64,000 nt of DNA from Acidobacteriota bacterium (GCA_030697165.1 JAUYQQ010000009.1:310001-374000), one strand, 5' to 3'; shown: positions 25,982-34,485, counted from the stretch's first letter. Program-made: numbers and translations. Notes: generated by a model from the sequence alone, not told the origin.

Positions 25982-26170
25982 TCACTGACCGGCTTCGCGT
26001 TTGTCGAGGTCGAGAAAGACCTGGTCAGCCAACCCGATGAGATCGTCGTCCGTCGGGAGGTCGTGATCCGATTGGGCCGCCCGCCGCAACAATTCGGCCA
26101 GCACTTCTTGCCGCTCAGCAGGTGCCAGCGCCTCGATGGTGTCGATCGCGCGTTTGGCTGCTTGCGTCAT
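25982..26170 (-). CDS. Antitoxin partner of MazF
   Basis: 62 aa: MTQAAKRAIDTIEALAPAERQEVLAELLRR, then an acidic middle (SDHDLPTDDDLIGLADQVFLDLDKREAGQ). It is a small helical antitoxin of the kind often paired with PemK/MazF. It precedes mazF by one base. Confidence 0.75.
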   Translation of the reverse strand: MTQAAKRAIDTIEALAPAERQEVLAELLRRAAQSDHDLPTDDDLIGLADQVFLDLDKREAGQ

Positions 26171-26227
26171 CGGTGAAGAGTGGCAGTACCTGTTCCGTTG
26201 GTCAAGCTCCGGTTCGGCTTTCGGAAG

Positions 26228-26234
26228 GGCTAAC
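26228..26234 (-). other. Probable attI/cassette junction
   Basis: GTTAGCC on the minus strand, the same core as the attC ends, lies 58 bp before the first cassette gene. It is the only such core between the integrase 3' end and the array, so attI probably occupies the adjoining stretch toward 26300. No attI consensus can be verified by eye. Confidence 0.45.
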
Positions 26235-26260
26235 TGTATCTAGGCCGCGAGTCCGTCAGC

Positions 26261-26374
26261 CTACTTCTTCTCCTCCTTGGCTGCAATCCACGCAGCCAAG
26301 GAGCTGCCTGATCCCGACAGGACCTTCACCGTAAGCTCCAGACCGCGCGGATGATACCACCCAATGCTGGACAG
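26261..26374 (-). pseudogene. Orphan C-terminal reading frame between integrase and array
   Basis: 37 codons open between an upstream TAG and a TAG at 26261, with no ATG. The translation LSSIGWYHPRGLEL then TVKVLSGSGSSLAAWIAAKEEKK is protein-like with a lysine-rich tail, so it may be a gene remnant. It also contains an 11 bp perfect hairpin (26274-26284 with 26292-26302). The rest of the gap 26171-26408 shows nothing else. Confidence 0.3.
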
Positions 26375-26408
26375 CTATCCTCTGCTTCCTTTGCTGCGGG
26401 GCAGGCAG

Positions 26409-27359
26409 CTAGGGTGCGTCCCGAGGCACCTTTGCACTCTTGACTGGTAACCCGTCAGCCGGGCTCCTCACGCCCATTGCCCCACGGCTCAACACATGCG
26501 TGTAGATCATCGTCGTGCTGACATCCTTGTGCCCCAGCAGTTCCTGCACCGTCCGGATGTCAGACCCGCTCTCCAACAGGTGGGTCGCAAAGCTGTGACG
26601 AAACACGTGACACGATACCCGCTTGTCGATTTGAGCCAGCTTCGCCGCCCCCGACACCGCCCGCTGCACCGCGGACTCGTGCAAACGATACCGGCTCGGC
26701 GGTCCCCAGCGGCGGTCGCGGCAGATCCGCGCCGCTGGAAACACGAACTGCCATCGCCATTCGGCGGCCGCATTCGGGTACTTGCGCGCCAGCGCATCGG
26801 GCAGCACCACGCGACCATGACCCGCGGAGAGATCGCGCTGGTGTAATCGCCGGACATCGTCCAACTGCCGAACCAGCGCCTCCACGACCATCTCCGGCAA
26901 CGGCACGGGCCGGTCCTTGGCCCCCTTGCCGTCCCGCACCGTAATCTGGCGGCGATCGAAGTCCACGTCCTTCACGCGAAGATCGAGACATTCGCTCAGG
27001 CGCAAACCCGCGCCGTACAGCAACACCGCGCTCACCCACATCACCCCTCGCAGATGCTTGAGGACCCGTGCCACTTCATCCCGCGAAAGAACCACCGGCA
27101 CGGTGGTCCCCTTTTTCGCCCATGCCACGCCGGCCAGCGGGCCGAGTGGCCGATCGATGACGTGGCGATACAGGAATAACACCGCGCACAGAGCCTGGTT
27201 CTGCGTCGATGCCGATACGTTGGCTCGTTCCGCAAGGTGGCTGAGGAACATGGCCACCTCAGACGACCCCATGTCCAGGGGATGCCGCTTGCCGTGAAAT
27301 ACGATGTACCGGCGAATCCAGCCGGCGGAAATGTCGCCTGAATGGCTCGTCGAGGGCAA
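26409..27359 (-). CDS. intI: Integron integrase (tyrosine recombinase, IntI type)
   Basis: 316 aa from a TTG. Tyrosine recombinase residues are present: Arg120 (GAGLRLSE), His251 and Arg254 (HVFRHSF), His277 and Tyr286 (TTMIYTHV). The IntI-specific insert is clear at 193-209 ([17 protein letters not shown]). The usual N-terminus, a motif like YSIRTEQAYVDWI, is replaced by [11 protein letters not shown] and no ATG lies upstream in frame, so the 5' end may be truncated or altered. The array lies beyond its stop codon, the inverted arrangement known from a few other phyla. Confidence 0.9.
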   Translation of the reverse strand: MPSTSHSGDISAGWIRRYIVFHGKRHPLDMGSSEVAMFLSHLAERANVSASTQNQALCAVLFLYRHVIDRPLGPLAGVAWAKKGTTVPVVLSRDEVARVLKHLRGVMWVSAVLLYGAGLRLSECLDLRVKDVDFDRRQITVRDGKGAKDRPVPLPEMVVEALVRQLDDVRRLHQRDLSAGHGRVVLPDALARKYPNAAAEWRWQFVFPAARICRDRRWGPPSRYRLHESAVQRAVSGAAKLAQIDKRVSCHVFRHSFATHLLESGSDIRTVQELLGHKDVSTTMIYTHVLSRGAMGVRSPADGLPVKSAKVPRDAP

Positions 27360-27411
27360 CTGGGGTCGCAGAACCTGCGATCCGATCTGCGGGCCGATGT
27401 GGAAAGAACTG

Positions 27412-28206
27412 CTACCGCATGCTGGACCAGCGGCCCTCGCCGCGCAGGGCCCGGCCCTCGCCTTCGAGCTTCACGAGATGCGCCAGCACGCTTTCGCGCG
27501 CCATGGGCGTCAGGGCGGGTTTGAGGTCGGCGTAGATCCGAGCAGTGATTGCGTCGACCGTCTGCAGTCCCGCGGCGAGCGCCTCAAGCACCTGCTCTTC
27601 GCGCTGGCGGCGGTGATCCAGGTAGTAATTAATGAGCGCCAGCGGATCCTCGATCACCGGCCCATGCGCCGGCCAGGCGCGAACCGGCGCCAGCTGCAGC
27701 AAGCGGTTCAGTGACGCCAGGTAATCGACCAGGCTGCCGCCGGCGGAGGCCGGGATGAACACCGTGGTTCCCATCTGCAAGAGGTCGCCGACGAACACCG
27801 TCCGCGACTCCGCGTGCCAGAGCGCGAGGTGATCCGGAGAGTGCCCGGGCGTGTGCAGCACTTCCAAAGGGCCGGCGCCGGTCATCACGGTATCGCCGTC
27901 GCCCATCGGCGTCCACGCCACTTCGGCATCACGATCCGGCCAGGGCATTTTCGAGAGGCGCACGGAGGGCCATCGTACTTGGATGGCCGGCGCGCCGGCG
28001 GCGTGATCCGAATGACCGTGGGTGACCAGCACCTCGGCCAGTCCGCCCGCGGCCTCGGCGGCAATGGCAGCGAGATGCGCCGGCTCGCCAACACCGGCAT
28101 CGATCAGCACCGGACGCGCGCCGGGAATCAGGTAGGTCCAGTTGCCGTCGCCGGTGTACGGACCGGGGTTACCCGCGTGCAATGGGAACAAAGACGCCGG
28201 GTTCAT
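27412..28206 (-). CDS. MBL-fold metallo-hydrolase (LACTB2-like)
   Basis: 264 aa from ATG 28206, which overlaps the MFS stop by 4 nt. The zinc site is [10 protein letters not shown], with [18 protein letters not shown] and AWPAHGPVI. The C-terminal winged-helix-like tail ([22 protein letters not shown]) is typical of LACTB2-like hydrolases, some of which are nucleases. A longer open frame to 29154 exists but its upstream part is an out-of-frame reading of the MFS gene. Confidence 0.88.
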   Translation of the reverse strand: MNPASLFPLHAGNPGPYTGDGNWTYLIPGARPVLIDAGVGEPAHLAAIAAEAAGGLAEVLVTHGHSDHAAGAPAIQVRWPSVRLSKMPWPDRDAEVAWTPMGDGDTVMTGAGPLEVLHTPGHSPDHLALWHAESRTVFVGDLLQMGTTVFIPASAGGSLVDYLASLNRLLQLAPVRAWPAHGPVIEDPLALINYYLDHRRQREEQVLEALAAGLQTVDAITARIYADLKPALTPMARESVLAHLVKLEGEGRALRGEGRWSSMR

Positions 28207-29384
28207 TTCCTGGAACCGGCGGCGGAAATTGAACCCGGCGTCATCGCCCGGAGTCCGACGAACGACACCACGAACGCGACGAACATCAATCCCGACGCGC
28301 TCACGTACGGGGTCGTCATGCCATAGGAATCGTAGAGGAACCCGCCCCAAGCCGGTCCGATCACGCGGCCGAGGCTGGCGAGGGATGACGCGAGGCCGAG
28401 AATGCCGCCCTGGTCGTCGGCGTCGGAGAGCCGCGACACCATCGACGTCAGCGACGGGTTGTTGAAACCCATGCCAACGGCCAGCACGCCAAGCGCCACG
28501 AGCAGCGTCGGCACGCTCCACGCGAACGGCACCATGCCAATGCCGAGCGCGATGCAGAAGATCGCCACCGGAACCAGGCGCGCCTCGCCCACGCGCTTGA
28601 CCACCTTGTGCACCAACACGCCCTGGATGGTGGCCAGCACCAGGCCGATGAAGGCGAACAGGAAGCCGATCGACGTCGAGGTGAAGCCAAACCGCGCCGC
28701 ACTGAACAACGCGAACGTGGCCTCGAAGCTCGAAAACGCCATGGTCACGATGAAGAACAGCGACAGCAGCAGCACCAGCGCCGGCTTGGTCAGGGCGTGC
28801 CTGAAGGCTTCCATGCGGCCCAGCGTCCGGGTGGCCGACGAGACCCGCCGCGACTCGGGCAGCAGGAACCAGGCGCCGATGAAGTTGGCCAGGCACAGCG
28901 CCGACGCAAACCACATCGGCGCTTCGGGGCCAAAGCGGCTCAGCAACCCGCCAATGGCCGGCCCGAAGATGAAGCCCAGCCCGAACGCCGCGCCGACCAT
29001 GCCCATGCCCTTCGCCCGGTTCTCGGGCGTGGTCACGTCGGCAATGTAGGCCTGGGCCGTGGGGATGTTGGCGCCGGCAATGCCGCCGATGATGCGGGCG
29101 ACGAAGATCAGCGTCAGCGAGGTCGCGAGCGCGAGGGTCAGGTACGACAGGCACGATCCCATCAACCCGAGCAGGATGATCGGCTTGCGGCCGATCTTGT
29201 CGGACCAGCGGCCCCAGATCGGCGAGAACACAAACTGCATCAGCGAGAAGCTGGTGCCGAGCAACCCGATGGTCAGCGCCGACGCCCCGTACGACTCGGC
29301 ATAGAACGGCAGCAGCGGGATGATGATCCCAAAGCCAAGCAGGTCGATGAAAACGGTAACGAAGATGATTACAAGAGGCGACAC
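28203..29384 (-). CDS. MFS transporter (TetA-like drug exporter)
   Basis: 393 aa with 12 hydrophobic segments. Family motifs are DLLGFGIIIPLLPFYAE in TM1, GRWSDKIGRKPIILLG in the 2-3 loop, ARIIGGIAGANIPTAQAYIAD and GAAFGLGFIFGPAIGG. It is a likely proton-driven exporter of small molecules; the substrate is unknown. The stop overlaps the MBL start. Confidence 0.88.
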   Translation of the reverse strand: MSPLVIIFVTVFIDLLGFGIIIPLLPFYAESYGASALTIGLLGTSFSLMQFVFSPIWGRWSDKIGRKPIILLGLMGSCLSYLTLALATSLTLIFVARIIGGIAGANIPTAQAYIADVTTPENRAKGMGMVGAAFGLGFIFGPAIGGLLSRFGPEAPMWFASALCLANFIGAWFLLPESRRVSSATRTLGRMEAFRHALTKPALVLLLSLFFIVTMAFSSFEATFALFSAARFGFTSTSIGFLFAFIGLVLATIQGVLVHKVVKRVGEARLVPVAIFCIALGIGMVPFAWSVPTLLVALGVLAVGMGFNNPSLTSMVSRLSDADDQGGILGLASSLASLGRVIGPAWGGFLYDSYGMTTPYVSASGLMFVAFVVSFVGLRAMTPGSISAAGSRK

Positions 29385-29388
29385 AGCA

Positions 29389-29425
29389 GGTTCACGGGTT
29401 CACGGGTTCAAAGGTTCACGGGTTC
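29389..29425. repeat. Tandem repeat of GGTTCACGG
   Basis: About four imperfect 9-10 bp units between the MFS start and the phosphatidyltransferase end. The TGA stop (29400-29402) and the last residues (REPLNP) of the latter are made of this repeat. Confidence 0.75.
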
Positions 29426-30095
29426 GGCCGTGGAGCCAAAGCGAGAGCGCGACGTAGTACACCGGGAAGACTGCCGACAGCGCGAGCCAGGGGCCGTCAG
29501 TGGCCGGCAGGCGCCAGACCATCCAGGTGAAGATCATCGCCCAGAACGCGCCCAGCACCAGCGTCGGTACTTTCAACGTGGTCGTGCGTGAGGGATAGAC
29601 GTAGCGGATCGGCACGAACACCAGCACCGCCAGCACCAGCAGGATCACCGCGTTGATCACGGGAGCCAGCTGCCACACGTAGAGATAGACGACGACGATG
29701 TTCCAGTAGGAGGGGAAGCCGGTGAAGAAGTGATCGGTGCTCTTGATCTTCGCATCGGCCTGGGCAAAGCCGTACGCACTCGACAGCAGCATGGCCGCGC
29801 ACACCGGAAACGGCACCGGCACTAACTCTGCCTGCCACACGATCAGCACTGGCACGAAGACGTAGGTCAGGTAGTCGACGATGTCGTCGAGGCGGGCGCC
29901 GTCGTAGCGAGGCAGGCGCTCCTTGACCTTCAGCGCGCGCGCCAGCACGCCGTCGGTGGCATCGACGAAGGTCGCGATCGCCAGGTAGATGAAGGCAGCG
30001 CGGAAGTTGTGGGCGAAGGTCACGCCGGTGGCGAGCAGCGCGATCACCGCGCCCGAAGCGGTGTAGGCATGCGCGATCCAGGGCAGGATCTGCAC
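29400..30095 (-). CDS. CDP-alcohol phosphatidyltransferase (phosphatidylcholine synthase-like)
   Basis: 231 aa from GTG 30095, 4 bp after the thyX stop. The CDP-alcohol motif is D-A-T-D-G-V-L-A-R followed by GARLDDIVDY, in about seven membrane segments. FFTGFPSYWNIVVVYLYVW is typical of phosphatidylcholine synthases, which join choline to CDP-diacylglycerol. The exact alcohol substrate is an inference. Its C-terminal tail comes from the tandem repeat at 29389. Confidence 0.82.
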   Translation of the reverse strand: MQILPWIAHAYTASGAVIALLATGVTFAHNFRAAFIYLAIATFVDATDGVLARALKVKERLPRYDGARLDDIVDYLTYVFVPVLIVWQAELVPVPFPVCAAMLLSSAYGFAQADAKIKSTDHFFTGFPSYWNIVVVYLYVWQLAPVINAVILLVLAVLVFVPIRYVYPSRTTTLKVPTLVLGAFWAMIFTWMVWRLPATDGPWLALSAVFPVYYVALSLWLHGRTREPLNP

Positions 30096-30099
30096 GGCC

Positions 30100-31647
30100 T
30101 CAGAGGCGGCGTTCGGCGTTCGGGAACGAATTCCAGACCGGCACGCCGCAGAAATGAGAGCCCTCGGTGCACCGCGGCGACACGATCTTGTTGCGCAACA
30201 CGCACGGCGGGCCCAGGTAGCGGCCCAGCTGCGGATGGATGGCCTTGACCTGGCTGATCTCGTCCATCGACGCGATGTAGATCTCCTCCTGCGCGTTGAA
30301 GCAGGTGCGCAGCGTCCACTTGTGCTGCAGGGCGATGAACGACCCCGACTCGACCAGCCGCAGCGCCTTGGCGTTGGGCACCACGTAGAGCGCGTACTCG
30401 AGCGGCACACCCAGCGCGAGCAGCTTGTTCTTGGCGGTCCACGCCTCGCTCATGGCCTGCTCGTAGACCGCCAGCGCCTCGGCGTTCTGGCGGATCAGCC
30501 GCGGGGTGATGTAGTCGGGCTGCGTGGTGTCAGCCAGCGTCATCATGGGCCGCGAAGCCGGCACCATGCGGTGGCGCTGGTCCTGCGAATCGGCGGTGTG
30601 ACTCAGCTTCTTCTCGAACACGTAGTTGGCGTGGTTGAGCGTGCGCATCATCGGCGAGTGATACGCCACGTCGAGCATGTCGACCCGGTACGGGTTGCGG
30701 GCCGGGTTCATGACGCGGTCGATCGCCTCCTCGTCGCCCATCTCGACCGTGGTGATGCCGAAGGTGGCGCGCACGGCGTCGGCCACCACCCGCTCGGCGC
30801 CGGCCGACCAGTCGCGCAGCCGCGAGACCCGGCCCTGCAGGCGGCGGTCGAACTCGGCCGCAAAGGCATCGCCCGACGCGCGGGTGTTCGGGAACTGCAG
30901 TTCGGGCATCGACTCGCGCGCGAAAGTGTCGAGACCGATCTTCTCGAAGAACATCGGGTCGACCTCTTTCACGAGGTCGACCATGGCGCCAATCACCATC
31001 GCCGCTTCGTACGGCACGTCGCCGGCGTTCAGCATGCGGTGCAGCCGGTGCAAGACGATGCCCGACACGGTGTGGACCATCGAGGTAAAGGCGCCGATCG
31101 GAATCACGTAGCGCGCGGTTTCGATCGCCTTCTTCTCGGCCTCCCGCTCCACGGCCTTGAGCCGGGCCGGGGTGTTGGTCGGCCTGACGTAGCGCAGTTG
31201 TTTCAGGATGGCCCAGGCGTCATCCTTGAGCAGCGCCGACAGCTTCGCGTACGAGTCCCACGCCCGCAACACGGCCTGCTCGTACACCTCCAGCGCCTCG
31301 CCGCTGAGCGGCGGCACGAACGCGCGCGGCTCGTTGAGCTTCACGTAGCGCTGGCTGGACTGTTCCGAGTTGTAGAAGGGGTACGAGTGCAGGACGCTCC
31401 ACACCAGCTGGCGCGAGATGTTCTCGAGGCCAAACTCGAAGTGGGCGTGCTGAAAGACCGTGTGGTGACCGCCCTCGAACGTGAGCGGACCGATCGAATC
31501 CCGCTGTTTATCGGTGATTTCGCTGCGTTCGATGACGCGCGGCGAATAGCACGTCCGCGCCGCGGCAATCGCGCCGTCGTACGGCACGGACGGCGACGAC
31601 AGTAAGGTGACCTTCGGGGGAGCGGTACCGAGCGCCAGGGCAGGCAT
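30100..31647 (-). CDS. thyX: FAD-dependent thymidylate synthase, two-domain form
   Basis: 515 aa, about twice a classical ThyX. The N-terminal half has HHTVFQHAHFEFGLENISRQLVW and YNSEQSSQRYV. The C-terminal half has DQRHRMVPASRP, the ThyX-type motif, and ALPLEYALY-like elements. Each half seems to carry part of the active-site signature. The enzyme makes dTMP from dUMP with FAD and methylene-folate. A TATAAT box (minus strand of 31661-31666) lies 13 bp before the ATG. Confidence 0.87.
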   Translation of the reverse strand: MPALALGTAPPKVTLLSSPSVPYDGAIAAARTCYSPRVIERSEITDKQRDSIGPLTFEGGHHTVFQHAHFEFGLENISRQLVWSVLHSYPFYNSEQSSQRYVKLNEPRAFVPPLSGEALEVYEQAVLRAWDSYAKLSALLKDDAWAILKQLRYVRPTNTPARLKAVEREAEKKAIETARYVIPIGAFTSMVHTVSGIVLHRLHRMLNAGDVPYEAAMVIGAMVDLVKEVDPMFFEKIGLDTFARESMPELQFPNTRASGDAFAAEFDRRLQGRVSRLRDWSAGAERVVADAVRATFGITTVEMGDEEAIDRVMNPARNPYRVDMLDVAYHSPMMRTLNHANYVFEKKLSHTADSQDQRHRMVPASRPMMTLADTTQPDYITPRLIRQNAEALAVYEQAMSEAWTAKNKLLALGVPLEYALYVVPNAKALRLVESGSFIALQHKWTLRTCFNAQEEIYIASMDEISQVKAIHPQLGRYLGPPCVLRNKIVSPRCTEGSHFCGVPVWNSFPNAERRL

Positions 31648-31660
31648 CAGAATTCACGCA

Positions 31661-31709
31661 ATTATACGCGTTCGCCCGCGATTTCCAGTGGTCGAGCTAG
31701 TGCTATTAT
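31661..31709. promoter_or_regulatory. Back-to-back -10 boxes in the thyX/secreted-protein gap
   Basis: On the minus strand TATAAT (31661-31666) serves thyX; on the plus strand TATTAT (31704-31709) serves the secreted-protein gene. The -35 regions would overlap. No clear -35 box is visible for either. Confidence 0.45.
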
Positions 31710-31719
31710 CCGCAGCTAT

Positions 31720-31740
31720 CCGCCGGGATGCGCCCGGCGG
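31720..31740 (+). promoter_or_regulatory. 5' leader hairpin
   Basis: CCGCCGGG and CCCGGCGG pair around a 5-base loop. The hairpin would sit a few bases from the predicted mRNA start, ahead of the secreted-protein gene at 31760. It may stabilise the transcript. Confidence 0.4.
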
Positions 31741-31759
31741 GCACCAACAAGGACTCACC

Positions 31760-32155
31760 ATGGCACGCCTGATCGGAACACTTGCTTTGGCGCTCGTGCT
31801 CTCACCACTCGTGGCTTCGGCGCAGCTCGCATCGGCCGACGCCGGCAACTACATGGGCAGCTGGACGCTGACCCTCGACGGTCCACAGGGAGCATTCGAA
31901 CAATCGATGATCCTCAAGGACGAAGGCGGCAAGGCCGTCGCGGAACTCTCGAACGAGATGCAGCCCGAAGTGCAGAAAGTCACCGACGTCACGAAGGCGG
32001 CCGAAGACCTGGTGCTGAAGTTCGCGGGGAACTTCCAGGGCCAGCCGTTCGACGCCGTGATCACCCTGACGCCGGACGGCGCCGACAAGGTGAAGGTGGT
32101 GTTCGACATCAACGCCGGCCAGTTCTCGATGAGCGGGACCGGCGTCAAGAAGTAG
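31760..32155 (+). CDS. Small secreted hypothetical protein
   Basis: 131 aa with a signal peptide ending VASAQLA. The mature part is a small beta-rich domain (GNYMGSWTLTLDGPQGAFEQSMILKDEGGK, AVITLTPDGADKVKVVFDINAGQF) that resembles lipocalin-like stress or binding domains only in general form. I do not recognise a family. The function is unknown. Confidence 0.7.
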   Translation: MARLIGTLALALVLSPLVASAQLASADAGNYMGSWTLTLDGPQGAFEQSMILKDEGGKAVAELSNEMQPEVQKVTDVTKAAEDLVLKFAGNFQGQPFDAVITLTPDGADKVKVVFDINAGQFSMSGTGVKK

Positions 32156-32165
32156 CGCCTGCACT

Positions 32166-32193
32166 TCCCGACGGGAGACACATCCCGTCGGGA
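32166..32193. terminator. Strong hairpin between convergent genes
   Basis: TCCCGACGGGA and TCCCGTCGGGA form a perfect 11 bp stem with a 6-base loop, 11 bp after the secreted-protein stop. Further GTCGGGAGG units follow to 32228. It is a possible two-way terminator without a T run. Related GTCGGGAGGGC units occur inside hpnC at 43199-43241. Confidence 0.55.
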
Positions 32194-32229
32194 GGGCACT
32201 TCTTGTCGGGAGGAAGGTCCCAGTCGGGA

Positions 32230-32868
32230 TTAATCCTTCGCCAGGTTCGACGCCAGGAGCGATCCGCGAGTGGCCGCGGAGGCCGCACGCGCGCGGTGCG
32301 CCGTGGCCGCCGCCCCCTGTGTCATCAGCGACGCGGCGAACTCCATTTCCGCCGTCGAACCACCCATCGCGATCGCCTTCTTCACGAATCCATAGCCATC
32401 CACGCGAAGGGTCTCGTCGGTGGCCGCCCACGCCGCGGCGTCGAACCGGCCGTTGGTACCCCGCAGGTGCACCGCCTGGCGATAAGCTTCGATCAAGTAG
32501 CCGGCATCAAACCAGGCGCGCGCGGTGGGCGTGGTGCTGAGCGCGCGCCCGATCAACGCCGACAGCAGGTGGTGCGCCGCCGCCGGGTCCTGCAACCCGT
32601 AGACGGTGGCGCGGCGCAGGTTCTCCATGCGGCTCAGAACGGCCGCGTCGGCATCCAATGCGCGAAGCGTTTCGGCGGTCAGCGTCTTCAGGTCGAACGA
32701 TCGGTCGGGGGTGTTCCAACCCGAGCCGGATCCCCAAGTCAGCAGCTTGGTGGACCCGGTCTCGAAGGGAATGCAGACGAGCGCCGGACCGGCCAGCGCG
32801 GGGCTGGCCGAAACGAGGACGATTGCGAGCGCGAGAGCGTTGAGCAGGGTCTTGGGTGTCTTGAACAT
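32230..32868 (-). CDS. Secreted hypothetical protein
   Basis: 212 aa. ATG 32868 is chosen because AGGAGG lies seven bases upstream and a signal peptide follows (MFKTPKTLLNALALAIVLVSASPALAG). The mature part is helical and alanine-rich (LSRMENLRRATVYGL, HHLLSALIGRAL, AYRQAVHLRGTNGRFD). I do not recognise a family. Confidence 0.68.
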   Translation of the reverse strand: MFKTPKTLLNALALAIVLVSASPALAGPALVCIPFETGSTKLLTWGSGSGWNTPDRSFDLKTLTAETLRALDADAAVLSRMENLRRATVYGLQDPAAAHHLLSALIGRALSTTPTARAWFDAGYLIEAYRQAVHLRGTNGRFDAAAWAATDETLRVDGYGFVKKAIAMGGSTAEMEFAASLMTQGAAATAHRARAASAATRGSLLASNLAKD

Positions 32869-33002
32869 CAGTGCCTCCTGGCGGATGAGACGAGACTCAT
32901 GGCCGCAAGGGTGGCGCGGCAAGTGACTGAATTGGAGCAAGTTACGGTTGCTGTAACGGTTACTTTGCTCCTCCCGGACGATAAGTCACCGATCGATTCG
33001 TT

Positions 33003-33008
33003 CATACT
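33003..33008 (+). promoter_or_regulatory. Possible -10 box, leaderless type
   Basis: CATACT ends six bases before the GTG at 33015, with no ribosome site between. Confidence 0.25.
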
Positions 33009-33014
33009 GGCCAG

Positions 33015-33884
33015 GTGCAGCCAGACCCGGACGCGGTACACGAGCAGCTCGATCGGATTCTCGCTAGCAAAGGCTTCGTCTCCGCCGGGCGGCTCAGTCG
33101 TTTGCTGCGCCACATCGTCGAGCGGACGCTCGCGGGCGAGACGGATCAGCTGAAGGAGTACTCGGTCGGCATGGAGGTGTTCGACCGCGACGACAAGTAC
33201 GACCCCCGCATTGATTCGATCGTTCGCGTTGAGGCCGGCCGGCTGCGCAGCCGTCTCGAGGAGTACTACGGCACCGACGGCGCGGCCGACGCGGTGCGCA
33301 TCTCGCTCCCCCGCGGCGCCTACGTGGCGCTGTTCGAGCCCCACCAGGCTGCGCCACCTGCCCCAGCGCAAGAGCCGGAAACGATCGAGTCGCCCAGGCG
33401 GGTGTGGGCGGCGTGGGCGCTCAGCACCGGCGTCGTCGCGCTCGTCGTCGCGGTCGTGACCTGGGTGGGCTGGTCCCGATCGGCCGAGGGGCCGCCATCA
33501 GTGGCCGTGCTTGCGTTCGAGCAGTATTCCGCCAGTGAAGAAGACGGCGCGACCGCGGCCCAGTTGACCGACCACGTGACGGCGGAACTGGCCCGCCTCG
33601 GCACCGTGAGCGTGGTGTCTCACACGAGCGCCATGCAGTTTGCCGGCGAGCGCAAGCCGCTGCGCGAGATCGCCCAGGCGTTGAACGCCGCGTTCGTGGT
33701 GGAAGCGTCGATCGAGAACGTCAGCGGCGGCATTCGCGTGATGGCCCGCGTCGTCAACGCCGCAACCGACCGCAAGATCTGGGTGGAAGACTACGGCGGC
33801 CGCCCCGGCGACTTAGCTGGGCTCAGCCGGCAGATCGCGGCCGGCGTCAGCGCCGCGGTCTTACGAGCACCCCGAGCACCTTAG
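33015..33884 (+). CDS. Membrane protein with TolB-like periplasmic domain
   Basis: 289 aa from GTG 33015. Residues 1-110 form a domain seen at the start of many acidobacterial signalling proteins (LLRHIVERTLAGETDQLKEYSVGMEVF, RLEEYYGTDG, ISLPRGAYVALF). One membrane segment lies at about 137-157. The outer part (160-285) is TolB/FlgO-like (VAVLAFEQYSASEEDGATAAQL, NAAFVVEASIENVSGGIRVMARVVNAATDRKIW). Longer relatives add TPR repeats; here the protein stops inside a tandem repeat. Function unknown. Confidence 0.7.
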   Translation: MQPDPDAVHEQLDRILASKGFVSAGRLSRLLRHIVERTLAGETDQLKEYSVGMEVFDRDDKYDPRIDSIVRVEAGRLRSRLEEYYGTDGAADAVRISLPRGAYVALFEPHQAAPPAPAQEPETIESPRRVWAAWALSTGVVALVVAVVTWVGWSRSAEGPPSVAVLAFEQYSASEEDGATAAQLTDHVTAELARLGTVSVVSHTSAMQFAGERKPLREIAQALNAAFVVEASIENVSGGIRVMARVVNAATDRKIWVEDYGGRPGDLAGLSRQIAAGVSAAVLRAPRAP

Positions 33885-33919
33885 GCACCCTAGGCACCTT
33901 AGGCACCTTAGGCACCCTA
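33866..33919. repeat. Tandem repeat of TTAGGCACC
   Basis: About five 10 bp units between two convergent genes. The stop codons of both genes are TAGs made by the repeat (33882-33884 and 33917-33919). The same unit occurs at 37405-37436 and 42533-42597. Confidence 0.85.
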
Positions 33920-34462
33920 TTCTTCCTCTTCGTCGTCCTTCTCTCGACGTGCGTGATAGCGCGAGTACTCCTCGAGATAGGTGAGGGTCTCGAGCGACTT
34001 CATGCGGTCGAAGAACAGCACGCCGTCGAGGTGGTCGGTCTCGTGTTGGACGACCCGCGCCGGAAAATCCTTGAGGTCGAGTTCGAAGCGCTTGGCGTTG
34101 CGGTCGAGCGCTGACACCTTGATGTGCTGGGCGCGAGGCACGCGGCCGCGAATTTCGGGAATGCTCAGGCAGCCTTCCCAGCCCTCGACCGTCGCATCGC
34201 CGATCACCGTGATCTCGGGATTGATCAGCACCACCGCATCGCCGTCGCCCTGGTCATCGGAATCGAGCATGGCCACAAACAGGCGCAGGCTCTCGTGCAC
34301 CTGCGGCGCCGCCAGGCCGACCCCTGAATACTCGTACATGGTGTCAATCATGCTGTCGATAAAATCCTGGATCGACGGGTTCTTGATCTCGGCCTTGTCG
34401 ACGGTCCGGGCCACGGCACGCAGGACGGGATGGCCCATTCGGGCCACTTTAAGGATCGACAT
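33917..34462 (-). CDS. def: Peptide deformylase
   Basis: 181 aa. All three metal-site motifs are present: GVGLAAPQ, EGCLS and QHETDH (HExxH). It removes the formyl group from new proteins. The C-terminus is an acidic tail (EKDDEEEE) ended by the repeat-derived TAG. Confidence 0.95.
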   Translation of the reverse strand: MSILKVARMGHPVLRAVARTVDKAEIKNPSIQDFIDSMIDTMYEYSGVGLAAPQVHESLRLFVAMLDSDDQGDGDAVVLINPEITVIGDATVEGWEGCLSIPEIRGRVPRAQHIKVSALDRNAKRFELDLKDFPARVVQHETDHLDGVLFFDRMKSLETLTYLEEYSRYHARREKDDEEEE

Positions 34463-34472
34463 GTAAGAATTC

Positions 34473-34478
34473 TATACT
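34473..34478 (+). promoter_or_regulatory. Possible -10 box, leaderless type
   Basis: TATACT ends seven bases before the TTG start at 34486. GAGGG lies too close to the start to be a good ribosome site. Confidence 0.3.
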
Positions 34479-34485
34479 GAGGGAC

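Noticed and set aside
26409-27359. XerC/D or phage integrase
   Set aside because: The IntI-specific insert and the neighbouring attC sites make integron integrase the better call.
27412-29154. A 580-residue open frame on the minus strand
   Set aside because: Only the part from ATG 28206 is a real protein (MBL fold). The upstream portion is an out-of-frame reading of the MFS gene.
33866-33919. A small CRISPR-like array
   Set aside because: The 10 bp units are contiguous with no spacers, so it is a tandem repeat. No cas gene is nearby.
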